Origin: an uncultured Bacteroidales bacterium
Lineage (GTDB): Bacteria; Bacteroidota; Bacteroidia; Bacteroidales; Paludibacteraceae
Direction of reading: 5' to 3'
Length of the DNA: 64,000 nt
Assembly: GCA_934728255.1 (NCBI GenBank)
Contig: CAKVEC010000002.1
Span: forward strand, 248,001-312,000
The notes below the pieces were generated by a model. The model saw nothing but the letters and a program-made list of their open reading frames with translations, made no database searches and was not told the DNA's origin. The position numbers were made by a program, and so were the translations under genes. Below are positions 8,663-16,048 of the stretch, in pieces (position 1 is the first letter of the stretch; every line of letters starts with the position of its first letter).

Positions 8663-9562
8663 TTATTGAATTACTTTATTTCTCAGTTGGCGGCAGCACT
8701 GGGTGTTGAAAGTGTGTCCCGGTCGCTCGGCGATGAGTTTGCCTTGGACATAACACCCGAGTAGCGACATATCGCCGATGAGGTCAAGGAGTTTGTGCCG
8801 TGCGGGCTCGTTCTGGTAGTTGAGCGGAGAGAGATAGCCGAGTTTGGTGGCATCAAGGTGCGGTGCACCGAGTTTGTCGGTCATATAGTCCAATCCCTCC
8901 TGCGACATCTGTGTTTCGTATATCACCAGTGCATTTTGCAGGTCGCCGCCTTTGATAAGTCCCATACGCAGGAGCGGCTCTATCTCGCGCACAAAGCAGA
9001 ATGTACGTGCGGCGGCTATCTCGCGGGGGTAGGTGCTCAGGTCGTGCAGTTCCGCCCGCTGCTCGCGCAGGAAGACACTCGGGAAGGAAATCATCACTTC
9101 TACCTCATAGTGGTCAGATGGCAGCAGCACCAACTTGTTACCGCGCTCGGAGACATACTCAATAGGCTCCGTAACGACAAACACTTTGCGCTCCGCCTGC
9201 TGCTCCTGCAAGCCCGCAGCCTGTATCGCCTTGACGAATGGTTTGGCACTACCATCAAGGATAGGCATCTCGGGGCCGTCCAACTCAATGAGACAGTTGT
9301 CCACCCCCATCGCATAGAGGGCGGAGAGGGCGTGCTCCACAGTGGATATTTTCCACGCACCGTGTTCGAGAACCGTACCGCGCTCGGTGGCACTGACATA
9401 GTCGGCAAGGGCTTGGTGGGTAGGCTTGCCGGGCAGGTCTATACGACAAAGCCGTATGCCTGTATTTTCGTCCGCAGGCAGGAAATTTGCCGTGATATGC
9501 AGACCTGTATGCAATCCCTTGCCCGAAAGGGTGAAAGGGGAAGATATTGTATGCTGGTTCAT
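8663..9562 (-). CDS. lpxC: UDP-3-O-acyl-N-acetylglucosamine deacetylase (stand-alone LpxC)
   Basis: A 299-residue zinc amidase for the committed step of lipid A synthesis. Zinc ligands His77 (STVEHALSAL), His256 and Asp260 (RHKLLDLIGD) and the general acid/base His283 (ERPGHTFN) are present; TLSGKGLHTG near 11-20 is typical. The protein ends 16 residues after His283, as in proteobacterial LpxC. In most Bacteroidales the same gene continues into a FabZ dehydratase domain of about 150 residues; here nothing of FabZ remains before or after the stop, and the next reading frame is an unrelated lipoprotein. Preceded by lpxD, followed after 3 bases by the lipoprotein. Confidence 0.96.
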   Translation of the reverse strand: MNQHTISSPFTLSGKGLHTGLHITANFLPADENTGIRLCRIDLPGKPTHQALADYVSATERGTVLEHGAWKISTVEHALSALYAMGVDNCLIELDGPEMPILDGSAKPFVKAIQAAGLQEQQAERKVFVVTEPIEYVSERGNKLVLLPSDHYEVEVMISFPSVFLREQRAELHDLSTYPREIAAARTFCFVREIEPLLRMGLIKGGDLQNALVIYETQMSQEGLDYMTDKLGAPHLDATKLGYLSPLNYQNEPARHKLLDLIGDMSLLGCYVQGKLIAERPGHTFNTQCCRQLRNKVIQ

Positions 9563-9609
9563 TTCAATTATGAATTACGAATTATGAATAAGAAATTATA
9601 TGCAAAGAA

Positions 9610-9641
9610 TTTACAAATTTACAAATTTACAAATTTACAAA
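9610..9641. repeat. 8-nt tandem array TTTACAAA, four perfect units
   Basis: Four identical copies start at 9610, 9618, 9626 and 9634. The lpxD stop codon (9635-9637, TAA on the minus strand) is in the unit nearest the gene, so the remaining units lie in the 3' leader between lpxD and lpxC and copy-number change would not alter LpxD. Immediately downstream (about 9569-9592) are looser AATTATG-type 7-nt repeats. Confidence 0.9.
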
Positions 9642-10660
9642 TTCTTCTCTATCTCGTTGAGGCGGCGCATCAGGTCGGGGAGTTGCTTGAACCCGACCGA
9701 GGAACGACGCCAGTTCATTGCATCGATAGCGGGCGACCCTTGGTACATACCCGGTTTGCGGACACTGCCTGCCACACCTGCTTGCGCACCGAAGACACAG
9801 CGGTCGGCAATCTCGATATGCCCCGCAACCCCCGCCTGACCGGCCAGGATACAATGGCTGCCTATCTTGGTAGAACCCGCCACGCCCACCTGTGCGCACA
9901 TAAAGGTTGATTCACCCACTTCCACATTGTGCGCCACCTGCACAAGATTGTCTATCTTCGCATTGCGGCGGATACGGGTGGAACCCATCATTGCACGGTC
10001 GATGGTGCTGTTGGCACCTATCTCCACATCGTCCTCTATCACCACATTGCCTATCTGGGGCAGTTTTTGGTTCACACCCTGTGCATCGGGCTCGAAGCCG
10101 AAGCCGTCCGCACCGACTACCACGCCCGCATGGAGAATACAATCACGCCCTATCACACAGTTGTAATAGACCTTGACCCCCGCATAGAGAATCGTATTGT
10201 CGCCTATCTGCACATTATCACCGATATACGTATTCGGGTAGATCTGTACGCCTTTGCCGAGACGGACATTCTTGCCGATGTAGGCAAACGCCCCGATATA
10301 GGCATCGTCCGGCACGGAGACACCCTCGCTGATATAGGCAGGCTGTTCTACGCCATGGCGAGCGGGATTCATGGCTTTTGCCACTAATTGGAGCAGTTGC
10401 CCCATCGCCCCGCGGGCGTTCTCTACGGCAATCACGGTAGCACTGCTTTCGGGGGATTTGTCGCCCAAAAGACTTGCCGTAACCAATACGACAGAGGCTT
10501 GCGTGGTTGCTAAATAGGGCATATATTTCTCATCGCAAAGGAAACAGAGTTTCCCCTCGGTAGCGAACTCGATAGGGGCTACATCGCTCACAGTGCGATT
10601 GGGGTCGCCATAGAGTTTTCCTCCAAGAAGGAGGGATATTTGTTGTGCAGAAAATTCCAC
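9635..10660 (-). CDS. lpxD: UDP-3-O-(3-hydroxyacyl)glucosamine N-acyltransferase
   Basis: A 341-residue protein with an N-terminal uridine-binding domain (about 1-100) and a hexapeptide-repeat beta-helix (about 105-310). GVVVGADGFGFEPD near 179-192 and the catalytic His244 in QVAHNVEVGE are diagnostic for LpxD, which adds the second 3-hydroxyacyl chain in lipid A synthesis. The C-terminus SSVGFKQLPDLMRRLNEIEKN is the usual helix. It follows the HD gene by 124 bases, a gap filled by an 11-bp-phased ATCC/GGAT array, and precedes lpxC by 72 bases. Membership of the lpx operon is inferred from strand, order and spacing. Confidence 0.96.
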   Translation of the reverse strand: MEFSAQQISLLLGGKLYGDPNRTVSDVAPIEFATEGKLCFLCDEKYMPYLATTQASVVLVTASLLGDKSPESSATVIAVENARGAMGQLLQLVAKAMNPARHGVEQPAYISEGVSVPDDAYIGAFAYIGKNVRLGKGVQIYPNTYIGDNVQIGDNTILYAGVKVYYNCVIGRDCILHAGVVVGADGFGFEPDAQGVNQKLPQIGNVVIEDDVEIGANSTIDRAMMGSTRIRRNAKIDNLVQVAHNVEVGESTFMCAQVGVAGSTKIGSHCILAGQAGVAGHIEIADRCVFGAQAGVAGSVRKPGMYQGSPAIDAMNWRRSSVGFKQLPDLMRRLNEIEKNL

Positions 10661-10688
10661 GTTATTCTAATTATGAATTATGAGTTGT

Positions 10689-10762
10689 CTATCCTATAAC
10701 TATCCTATAACCATCCTATAACAAAAGTAAGGTGGATGTCAAGTGGATGACGGGTGGATAGC
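10689..10762. repeat. 11-bp-phased ATCC/GGAT composite array
   Basis: ATCC cores at 10691, 10702 and 10713 (unit CTATCCTATAA) are followed by the reverse-complement core GGAT at 10734, 10745 and 10756. Both halves step exactly 11 bp. The GGAT half carries AAAGTAAGGTGGAT, shared with arrays at 36912, and as its complement at 28280 and 44741. Opposite orientation of the halves allows an imperfect hairpin. Lies between the HD gene and lpxD. Confidence 0.85.
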
Positions 10763-10784
10763 CTTTGTTATTACTTATTGTTTC

Positions 10785-12041
10785 TCACCCTCTGAACTCA
10801 AACAGGTAGAGTTTCTTGGGTTTGCGGGTAAGCGACGGCAGGTCGAGTATCTCGCTGGCGGAGGCGATGTCGCGCACCGTACCATCGCGGTAGAGGATGT
10901 CGATTGAGTCGTCTTTCTCCGAATAGGTATTGCTCGTGGACACATGCTCCACAAAGAAATACTCCGCTTCCCGATCGCTGATACCCAACGCATTGGCGTA
11001 ATGACGGCGCAGTATCTGCTGCTCGGTGTCAGAGAGCGGTTCGGTAAGCAGCCGCCCGCGGAAGAGTTGGCGGTTGGTAAACGCTATACTCAATTCGCGC
11101 AGCACGATGTCGTCCGAGTCCATCCAGACCTTGATAGCCGACAGCACATCGGTATCATCAAGGAGCGCATACTGCTGCATCGCCTCACTGCCGAGAGCGA
11201 AATCGGCTGCTGTAACACGATGATACAGGAAATAGTGCAAAGCGGGTGAACAGAACAATTCCTTGCCCGACAGAGCCAGTTCTTTTGCCCGCGCGAGTAT
11301 CTTAATCAGGTGTTGTTCAGCAGCCACAGAGGTCTTATGCAGATAGACCTGCCAGTACATCAAGCGGCGTGCTACAAGAAATTTCTCCACCGAGTAGATG
11401 CCCTTGATCTCCACCACCAGACGATCGTCCACCACATTGAGCATCTTCAATAGTCGCTCGCTCGCCACACGCCCCTCCTGCACGCCCGTAAAGAACGAGT
11501 CGCGGCAGAGGTAGTCCATCCTATCCACATCCAACTGGCTGGAAATGAGTTGGTGGAGGAAATGGCGCGGGTACCGGTCTTTGAAGATAGCAATTGCCTC
11601 ATCCAACGGACGCTGCTGCCAAAGTTGCTGCTCGCTGCCACGGCTAAGGTCGATATTGATCTGCTCCATCATCAGGAGCGAAATCTCCTCATGGGTAATC
11701 CCCTCCACCAGAGTATGCTCCAACACATGGGAGAAAGGTCCATGCCCGATGTCATGAAGCAAAATAGCCGCCAAGGCACCCGTTGCCTCGCCGTCGCTTA
11801 TCTCCACCCCTTTGCCCCGCAGCGAAGCAATCCCCTCGCTCATCAGGTGCATAGCACCTATGGAATGGAGAAAACGGCTGTGCATCGCACCGGGATACAC
11901 CAAATAGGAAAGTCCCAACTGCCGGATACGGTTGAGACGCTGGACATACGGATGCTGCAACACATCGTAGAGCAGGTCGCTCGGAATGGTGAGAAATCCG
12001 AATACGGGGTCGTTGATTATCTTCCGTTTGTTGGTTACCAT
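10785..12041 (-). CDS. HD-domain phosphohydrolase
   Basis: A 418-residue cytosolic HD-superfamily protein. The metal-binding motif is complete: His54 in GAMHSRFLHSIG, His96-Asp97 in LLHDIGHGPFSH, and the later Asp in SSQLDVDRMDYLCRDS. This architecture resembles dGTP triphosphohydrolase-like proteins; the actual substrate is unknown. In Bacteroidota this gene is commonly found directly before lpxD, as here. The ATG overlaps the end of the upstream barrel gene by seven bases, implying translational coupling. Confidence 0.88.
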   Translation of the reverse strand: MVTNKRKIINDPVFGFLTIPSDLLYDVLQHPYVQRLNRIRQLGLSYLVYPGAMHSRFLHSIGAMHLMSEGIASLRGKGVEISDGEATGALAAILLHDIGHGPFSHVLEHTLVEGITHEEISLLMMEQINIDLSRGSEQQLWQQRPLDEAIAIFKDRYPRHFLHQLISSQLDVDRMDYLCRDSFFTGVQEGRVASERLLKMLNVVDDRLVVEIKGIYSVEKFLVARRLMYWQVYLHKTSVAAEQHLIKILARAKELALSGKELFCSPALHYFLYHRVTAADFALGSEAMQQYALLDDTDVLSAIKVWMDSDDIVLRELSIAFTNRQLFRGRLLTEPLSDTEQQILRRHYANALGISDREAEYFFVEHVSTSNTYSEKDDSIDILYRDGTVRDIASASEILDLPSLTRKPKKLYLFEFRG

Positions 12042-12871
12042 TTATACATGCGGCAAGGTTCACACTTCTGCCAGCGATAGGAGAGACTGACACCTAACAT
12101 AAAATAGCCATCCCCCCATTGAAAACGGGACGATTTGACAATAGGCCAAGCGTCAAGATTGCAGTACGGCACATCCAATAATCCCTGATGCACCGATGCC
12201 ATAATGTTCAAAAAGAAGCCATGAGTAAGATTGAAACTATAACCAATCTCAACAGGCAGCATCGGCAAGATACCAAATGTCTGCCCCGCCCCCCTATTGA
12301 CACGTGTGAAGTCGTAGTTGATTATACTGAGGTTCAGCCCCAGACCGGCATAGATATAGAGACCCGCCTTGGAAAACGGGAACCACTCGATACCTACTGC
12401 CACTTCGCCGAAACCACTACGGAAAGAACCTTTGCCCGTTTGCAGAAGCGCTTCCTGCCCCGTCGTCTTGTCAGTTGCCATCTCATAACGTGCACTATCG
12501 TTGCCGTGCAAATAGCCTCCCAAAAGGGAAAAACGCATATTGGCAGTATTGGTAACAGGATGGTGGTAACTGAAATCCAAACCGCCTCCAAGGCTCAAGT
12601 TCTGCGCCTGAAAGCCATCCTTAAATGCCACACCGAGCATATCCACATCGCCATAGTAATACAGCACATTTCCTGCAATGGTAATTCCTTGCGAAACCAA
12701 CGGATTTTGCGTAGAGTAGCGACCACCATAGTCCGGCGAATGACGCCATGCATGACGTGCCTGCGCCACACGAGGGTTACTCGCTGCAGGATTGGGCTCC
12801 GCCATCAATGCCCCGCAGTATCCTAACCCGAGCACCAATGCGAATACGGAAAGTAGCGAATGTCTTTTCAT
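12035..12871 (-). CDS. outer-membrane beta-barrel protein
   Basis: A 278-residue protein with a signal peptide (residues 1-24, cleavage near ALMA-EP). The remainder consists of alternating amphipathic strands such as FGEVAVGIEWF, GLYIYAGLGLNLSI, LPVEIGYSFN and YFMLGVSLSYRW, with an aromatic-rich end, typical of an 8- to 10-stranded barrel. No specific family is recognised with certainty. It is the first gene of the run leading into HD-lpxD-lpxC and carries a good promoter, so it probably heads the operon. Role in envelope assembly is an inference from location. Confidence 0.78.
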   Translation of the reverse strand: MKRHSLLSVFALVLGLGYCGALMAEPNPAASNPRVAQARHAWRHSPDYGGRYSTQNPLVSQGITIAGNVLYYYGDVDMLGVAFKDGFQAQNLSLGGGLDFSYHHPVTNTANMRFSLLGGYLHGNDSARYEMATDKTTGQEALLQTGKGSFRSGFGEVAVGIEWFPFSKAGLYIYAGLGLNLSIINYDFTRVNRGAGQTFGILPMLPVEIGYSFNLTHGFFLNIMASVHQGLLDVPYCNLDAWPIVKSSRFQWGDGYFMLGVSLSYRWQKCEPCRMYKW

Positions 12872-12890
12872 AACCTGAACAAAATTGCCA

Positions 12891-12921
12891 CAAAGGTAGT
12901 TATTTTTTGTGGAAGTAACAA
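12891..12921 (-). promoter_or_regulatory. promoter of the barrel-HD-lpx operon
   Basis: Minus-strand TACCTTTG (12891-12898) with TTG of the -33 box at 12919-12921 and a 20-nt spacer. The barrel start codon is 20 bases downstream. No other equally good box was seen up to lpxA, which supports a single long operon. Confidence 0.8.
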
Positions 12922-13012
12922 ATTTTTATGCATTTTTCCACAATAGGCGGCAATTAAGGCTGACATTACCAACTCTCACGAACTACTTCACCATACATCC
13001 TGCAGTTCCACC

Positions 13013-14431
13013 TTACCGCTTACGGCTAATCTCTTCGCGCACGGAATTGATTTCCAATAGTGTACTGAAACTACTGCCGTCGTACAGACCTGTTAGGTAC
13101 GCCAGTTTGTCGTCCTCTTTGGCATACCCCATACGGAGCATATTCTCCGCCGTGAGACGGAACAGGTCGGATTTGTTATGATGTTCGGGATCGTAGTGAG
13201 TATAGACACCATAACTGAGGTTGAGCGTACGGATCAGTTGCTCCTTGTAGCAGATAGCCATAATAGGCGTCGGTCCGCGGAAAGCCGCCAGATTGCGTGC
13301 CATACGCCCTGTCGCACTGTCAATCAAGATACCGCGCAAGCCAAGTTCCATAGCAGCACGGAAAGCCGACTGGGCGAGAAACTCGCGTACAGGGTCGTCA
13401 TCCCCCTTGCCAAGGTCGATGTCCCGGGAATACTCCTGCTCTTTCTCAGCCTGCTCGGCTATATGCGCCATCGTCCGTACCGCCTCTACGGGATATTTGC
13501 CCGAAGCCGTCTCGCCCGAAAGCATCAGGGCATCGGTACGGGAGAAAACAGCATTGGCGATGTCGGTAACCTCCGCACGCGTCGGACGCGGGTTGTTGAT
13601 CATCGAATGGAGCATCTGGGTCGCCACAATCACAGGTTTGCGGGCACGGCGGCACTTACGGATAATATCACGCTGGATTCCCGGTATATTCTCGATAGGC
13701 ACTTCTATACCGAGGTCGCCGCGGGCAATCATAATACCATACGAAGCCTCGATAATCTCATCGATATTGTCCACCCCCTCCTGGTTCTCAATCTTGGAGA
13801 TGATGAGCATCTCCTTGCCTGTCTCGTTGATAATTTCCTGTACAGCGTGTACATCGGCAGCCGAGCGCACGAAACTATGGGCGATAAAGTCCACATCCAT
13901 GGAAGCGGCGAAACGTATATTGCGGATATCTTTTTCGGTCAGCGCAGGCAGTTCAATATGCGCTCCGGGCACATTCACGCTCTTGCGTGCGCCGAGGATG
14001 CCGTCGTTCTGCACGGCAACGGTTATATCATCGCCCTCAATATCCGTAACGAGCATATCTATAAGCCCGTCATCGAACAGCACATGGCTTCCGACATGTA
14101 TGTCGTGCGCAAAAGCAGGATACGACACACAGATAGCATCATGCGTGGTTACGCCGTCGGGATTGCCGTAGATATGCACCGTCTCGCCTGTCTTATAGTC
14201 GATAGGCGTTTCGCATATAGTAGTACGTATCTCGGGACCTTTGGTATCAAGCAGAATACCTAATTTCTTGCTCACTTTGCGGGTGTTCTCTATCACCTGC
14301 CGCATACCCTCTTCGGGGGCATGGGCGGTATTGATACGCACCACGTTGATACCGGCATCATAAAGCGATTGGATAAACGCCACATCGCAGCGGCGGTCGC
14401 TAATACTGGCGACAATCTTTGTTTGTTTCAT
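13013..14431 (-). CDS. pyk: pyruvate kinase
   Basis: A 472-residue glycolytic enzyme converting phosphoenolpyruvate and ADP to pyruvate and ATP. The start MKQTKIVASIS at 14431 matches the family; the longer open frame upstream runs back into tRNA-Leu and is not coding. Recognised blocks: RINTAHAPEEG (substrate and nucleotide site), LLDTKGPEIRT, MIARGDLGIEVP with metal-binding Glu/Asp, PVIVATQMLHSMI, and RTDALMLSGETASGKYP. The ISKIENQEG block contains the catalytic Lys. The C-terminal domain has the normal length. No clear TAnnTTTG box was found in the 75 bases upstream. Confidence 0.96.
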   Translation of the reverse strand: MKQTKIVASISDRRCDVAFIQSLYDAGINVVRINTAHAPEEGMRQVIENTRKVSKKLGILLDTKGPEIRTTICETPIDYKTGETVHIYGNPDGVTTHDAICVSYPAFAHDIHVGSHVLFDDGLIDMLVTDIEGDDITVAVQNDGILGARKSVNVPGAHIELPALTEKDIRNIRFAASMDVDFIAHSFVRSAADVHAVQEIINETGKEMLIISKIENQEGVDNIDEIIEASYGIMIARGDLGIEVPIENIPGIQRDIIRKCRRARKPVIVATQMLHSMINNPRPTRAEVTDIANAVFSRTDALMLSGETASGKYPVEAVRTMAHIAEQAEKEQEYSRDIDLGKGDDDPVREFLAQSAFRAAMELGLRGILIDSATGRMARNLAAFRGPTPIMAICYKEQLIRTLNLSYGVYTHYDPEHHNKSDLFRLTAENMLRMGYAKEDDKLAYLTGLYDGSSFSTLLEINSVREEISRKR

Positions 14432-14505
14432 ACCTTGACTAATACCTTTGTTTTCCCTGCAGTTTCCATACTTTTGCCATAAGGATAGCCTGCGGGAACC
14501 TAAAT

Positions 14506-14539
14506 AAAAAGGGCAACTCCGATATGCATCGGTTTGCCC
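14506..14539 (-). terminator. intrinsic terminator after tRNA-Leu
   Basis: Stem GGGCAA..CCGAT with ATCGG..TTGCCC (14511-14539) around an ATGC loop, followed on the minus strand by five T (14506-14510). It lies seven bases beyond the tRNA 3' end and separates it from pyk. Confidence 0.8.
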
Positions 14540-14545
14540 GTATCG

Positions 14546-14631
14546 TACCGCGAGTGGGACTTGAACCCACACAACCATTTCTGGTCAAGGGATTTTAAGT
14601 CCCTCGTGTCTACCGATTCCACCATCGCGGC
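14546..14631 (-). tRNA. tRNA-Leu(TAA)
   Basis: On the minus strand, acceptor GCCGCGA pairs with TCGCGGT, D-arm GGTGGAATCGGTAGACAC is typical of leucine tRNAs, anticodon loop CTTAAAA gives anticodon TAA, a long class II variable arm follows, and the T arm reads GTGGG TTCAAGT CCCAC. Discriminator A at 14546; CCA is not encoded. It has its own promoter upstream and terminator downstream. Confidence 0.93.
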
Positions 14632-14687
14632 GTTGAAAAACAACCACAGTACAACCCCTGCGACCATTATCCACTCAAAACCGACTG

Positions 14688-14718
14688 CAAAGGTACGGAT
14701 AAAAAACGGAATATGCAA
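14688..14718 (-). promoter_or_regulatory. promoter of tRNA-Leu
   Basis: Minus-strand TACCTTTG (14688-14695), -33 TTG at 14716-14718, spacer 20 nt; the mature tRNA begins 57 bases downstream. Confidence 0.78.
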
Positions 14719-14937
14719 ATATCATCCCACAAAAAGAGCCGCCAACCACGAAAACACCCCTATACGGTTTATGCACTATACATATTGCATAAACGCATAG
14801 AAAAAACGCTTTCTTTCTACGTCCTTTCTACGTCTTTTCTACGTAATTGCTATACAGAGGACAAAAACTGTATATTTTGCATAATTCCGCCTGTTTTCCA
14901 CCGGACTGTCATCCGATTGCGATGCAGTTGTCTTATC
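14719..14937. other. gene-free spacer with an inverted repeat
   Basis: This stretch between the tRNA-Leu promoter and the mdh terminator holds no convincing gene. It contains an 8-bp inverted repeat GTTTATGC (14767-14774) / GCATAAAC (14787-14794) and the 11-bp CTACGT array listed separately. Confidence 0.6.
14814..14846. repeat. 11-bp tandem array TTTCTACGTCY, three units
   Basis: Units start at 14814, 14825 and 14836; the third runs into ACGTAATTGCTAT. A second copy of the same element with five units and nearly the same right flank (ACGTAATTGGTAT) lies at 59532. On the opposite strand each unit contains TAG. Confidence 0.88.
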
Positions 14938-14938
14938 A

Positions 14939-14966
14939 CAAAAAAGGCTGCCCATATCAGGCAGCC
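14939..14966 (-). terminator. intrinsic terminator of mdh
   Basis: Perfect 7-bp stem GGCTGCC (14946-14952) / GGCAGCC (14960-14966), followed on the minus strand by a run of T (14939-14945). Located 32 bases past the mdh stop. Confidence 0.88.
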
Positions 14967-14997
14967 CCTTTACGTATCGGAATATGATAAGACCGGA

Positions 14998-15939
14998 TCA
15001 GATAGCGTTGATCTCGTGAAGGATAGAGGTGGTCTTTGCTACAGCAGCCTCGCTGGCAGCATAGAGTTCCTTCTCCTTGTCGTTGAGCGGCAACTCAACA
15101 ATCTTCTCGATACCGTTCTTGCCGATGATACAGGGCACACCGATGGTGATGTCTTTGTATCCGTACTCGCCGTCGAGGTAAGCCGAGCAAGGAATGAGTT
15201 TCTTCTGGTCGTTGATGATGCTGTCCACTACGCTGGCTGCGCTGGCACCCGGAGCCATCCATGCGCTGGTACCGAGCAGACCGGTCAGAGTAGCACCGCC
15301 TACCATGGTAGCGTGTACCACCTCGTCGAGTTCAGCCTCGCTCAGGAAGTTGAGGATAGGCATACCTTTGTAGGTAGCAAAACGTGCCATAGGGATCATA
15401 GTGGTATCGCCGTGACCGCCGATAACGAAGCCTTCCACCTCGTTGGCATTGCAACCGAGTTTCTGGCTGAGGAAGTATTTGAAACGGCTGCTGTCGAGCG
15501 CACCACCCATACCGATGACACGGTTACGCGGCAGACCGAGCGATTTCAGAGTGAGGTAAGCCATCGTATCCATCGGGTTCGATACCACGATCAGGATAGC
15601 ATTCGGCGAATAGGTGAGCACCTGTTTAGCCACGCTCTTTACGATACCTGCGTTTACGCCGATGAGTTCCTCGCGGGTCATACCCGGTTTGCGGGGCAGA
15701 CCGCTGGTGATAACCACTACATCGGAGTTGGCAGTCTGTGCATAATCATTGGTAACACCTTTTACTACAGTATCAAAGCCCAGCAATTGAGCCGTCTGCA
15801 TGATGTCCATAGCCTTGCCCTCGGCAACGCCCTCTTTGATATCGATCAATACAACTTCGCTGGCTACTTTCTTTACAGCCAACACATTCGCGCACGTAGC
15901 ACCTACGTTACCTGCGCCTACAACGGTTACTTTTGACAT
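14998..15939 (-). CDS. mdh: malate dehydrogenase
   Basis: A 313-residue NAD-dependent malate/oxaloacetate oxidoreductase of the LDH-like type found in Bacteroidota. The start MSKVTVVGAGNVGAT at 15939 places the Rossmann glycine motif at residues 7-14. Further signatures: SGLPRKPGMTREEL (mobile loop with substrate Arg), VVSNPMDTMAYL, GMGGALDSSRFK and GGHGDTTMIPM containing the catalytic His. Complete and flanked by its own promoter and terminator, so it is a monocistronic unit. Confidence 0.97.
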   Translation of the reverse strand: MSKVTVVGAGNVGATCANVLAVKKVASEVVLIDIKEGVAEGKAMDIMQTAQLLGFDTVVKGVTNDYAQTANSDVVVITSGLPRKPGMTREELIGVNAGIVKSVAKQVLTYSPNAILIVVSNPMDTMAYLTLKSLGLPRNRVIGMGGALDSSRFKYFLSQKLGCNANEVEGFVIGGHGDTTMIPMARFATYKGMPILNFLSEAELDEVVHATMVGGATLTGLLGTSAWMAPGASAASVVDSIINDQKKLIPCSAYLDGEYGYKDITIGVPCIIGKNGIEKIVELPLNDKEKELYAASEAAVAKTTSILHEINAI

Positions 15940-15981
15940 AACTTTATTATTATAAGGTTTGTATTCGTTATTTACTGCGGG

Positions 15982-16012
15982 CAAAGTTACTGCTTTTTTT
16001 CAAGCCCTGCAA
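15982..16012 (-). promoter_or_regulatory. promoter of mdh
   Basis: Minus-strand TAACTTTG (15982-15989) with TTG at 16010-16012 and a 20-nt spacer; mdh starts 43 bases downstream. Confidence 0.8.
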
Positions 16013-16048
16013 ATAATTCTCTATTTTGCCAATCGGTCTATGCAAAAA

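Noticed and set aside
9610..9641. Phase-variable switch of LpxD through the TTTACAAA array
   Set aside because: The lpxD stop lies in the unit nearest the gene, so adding or losing units does not change the protein.
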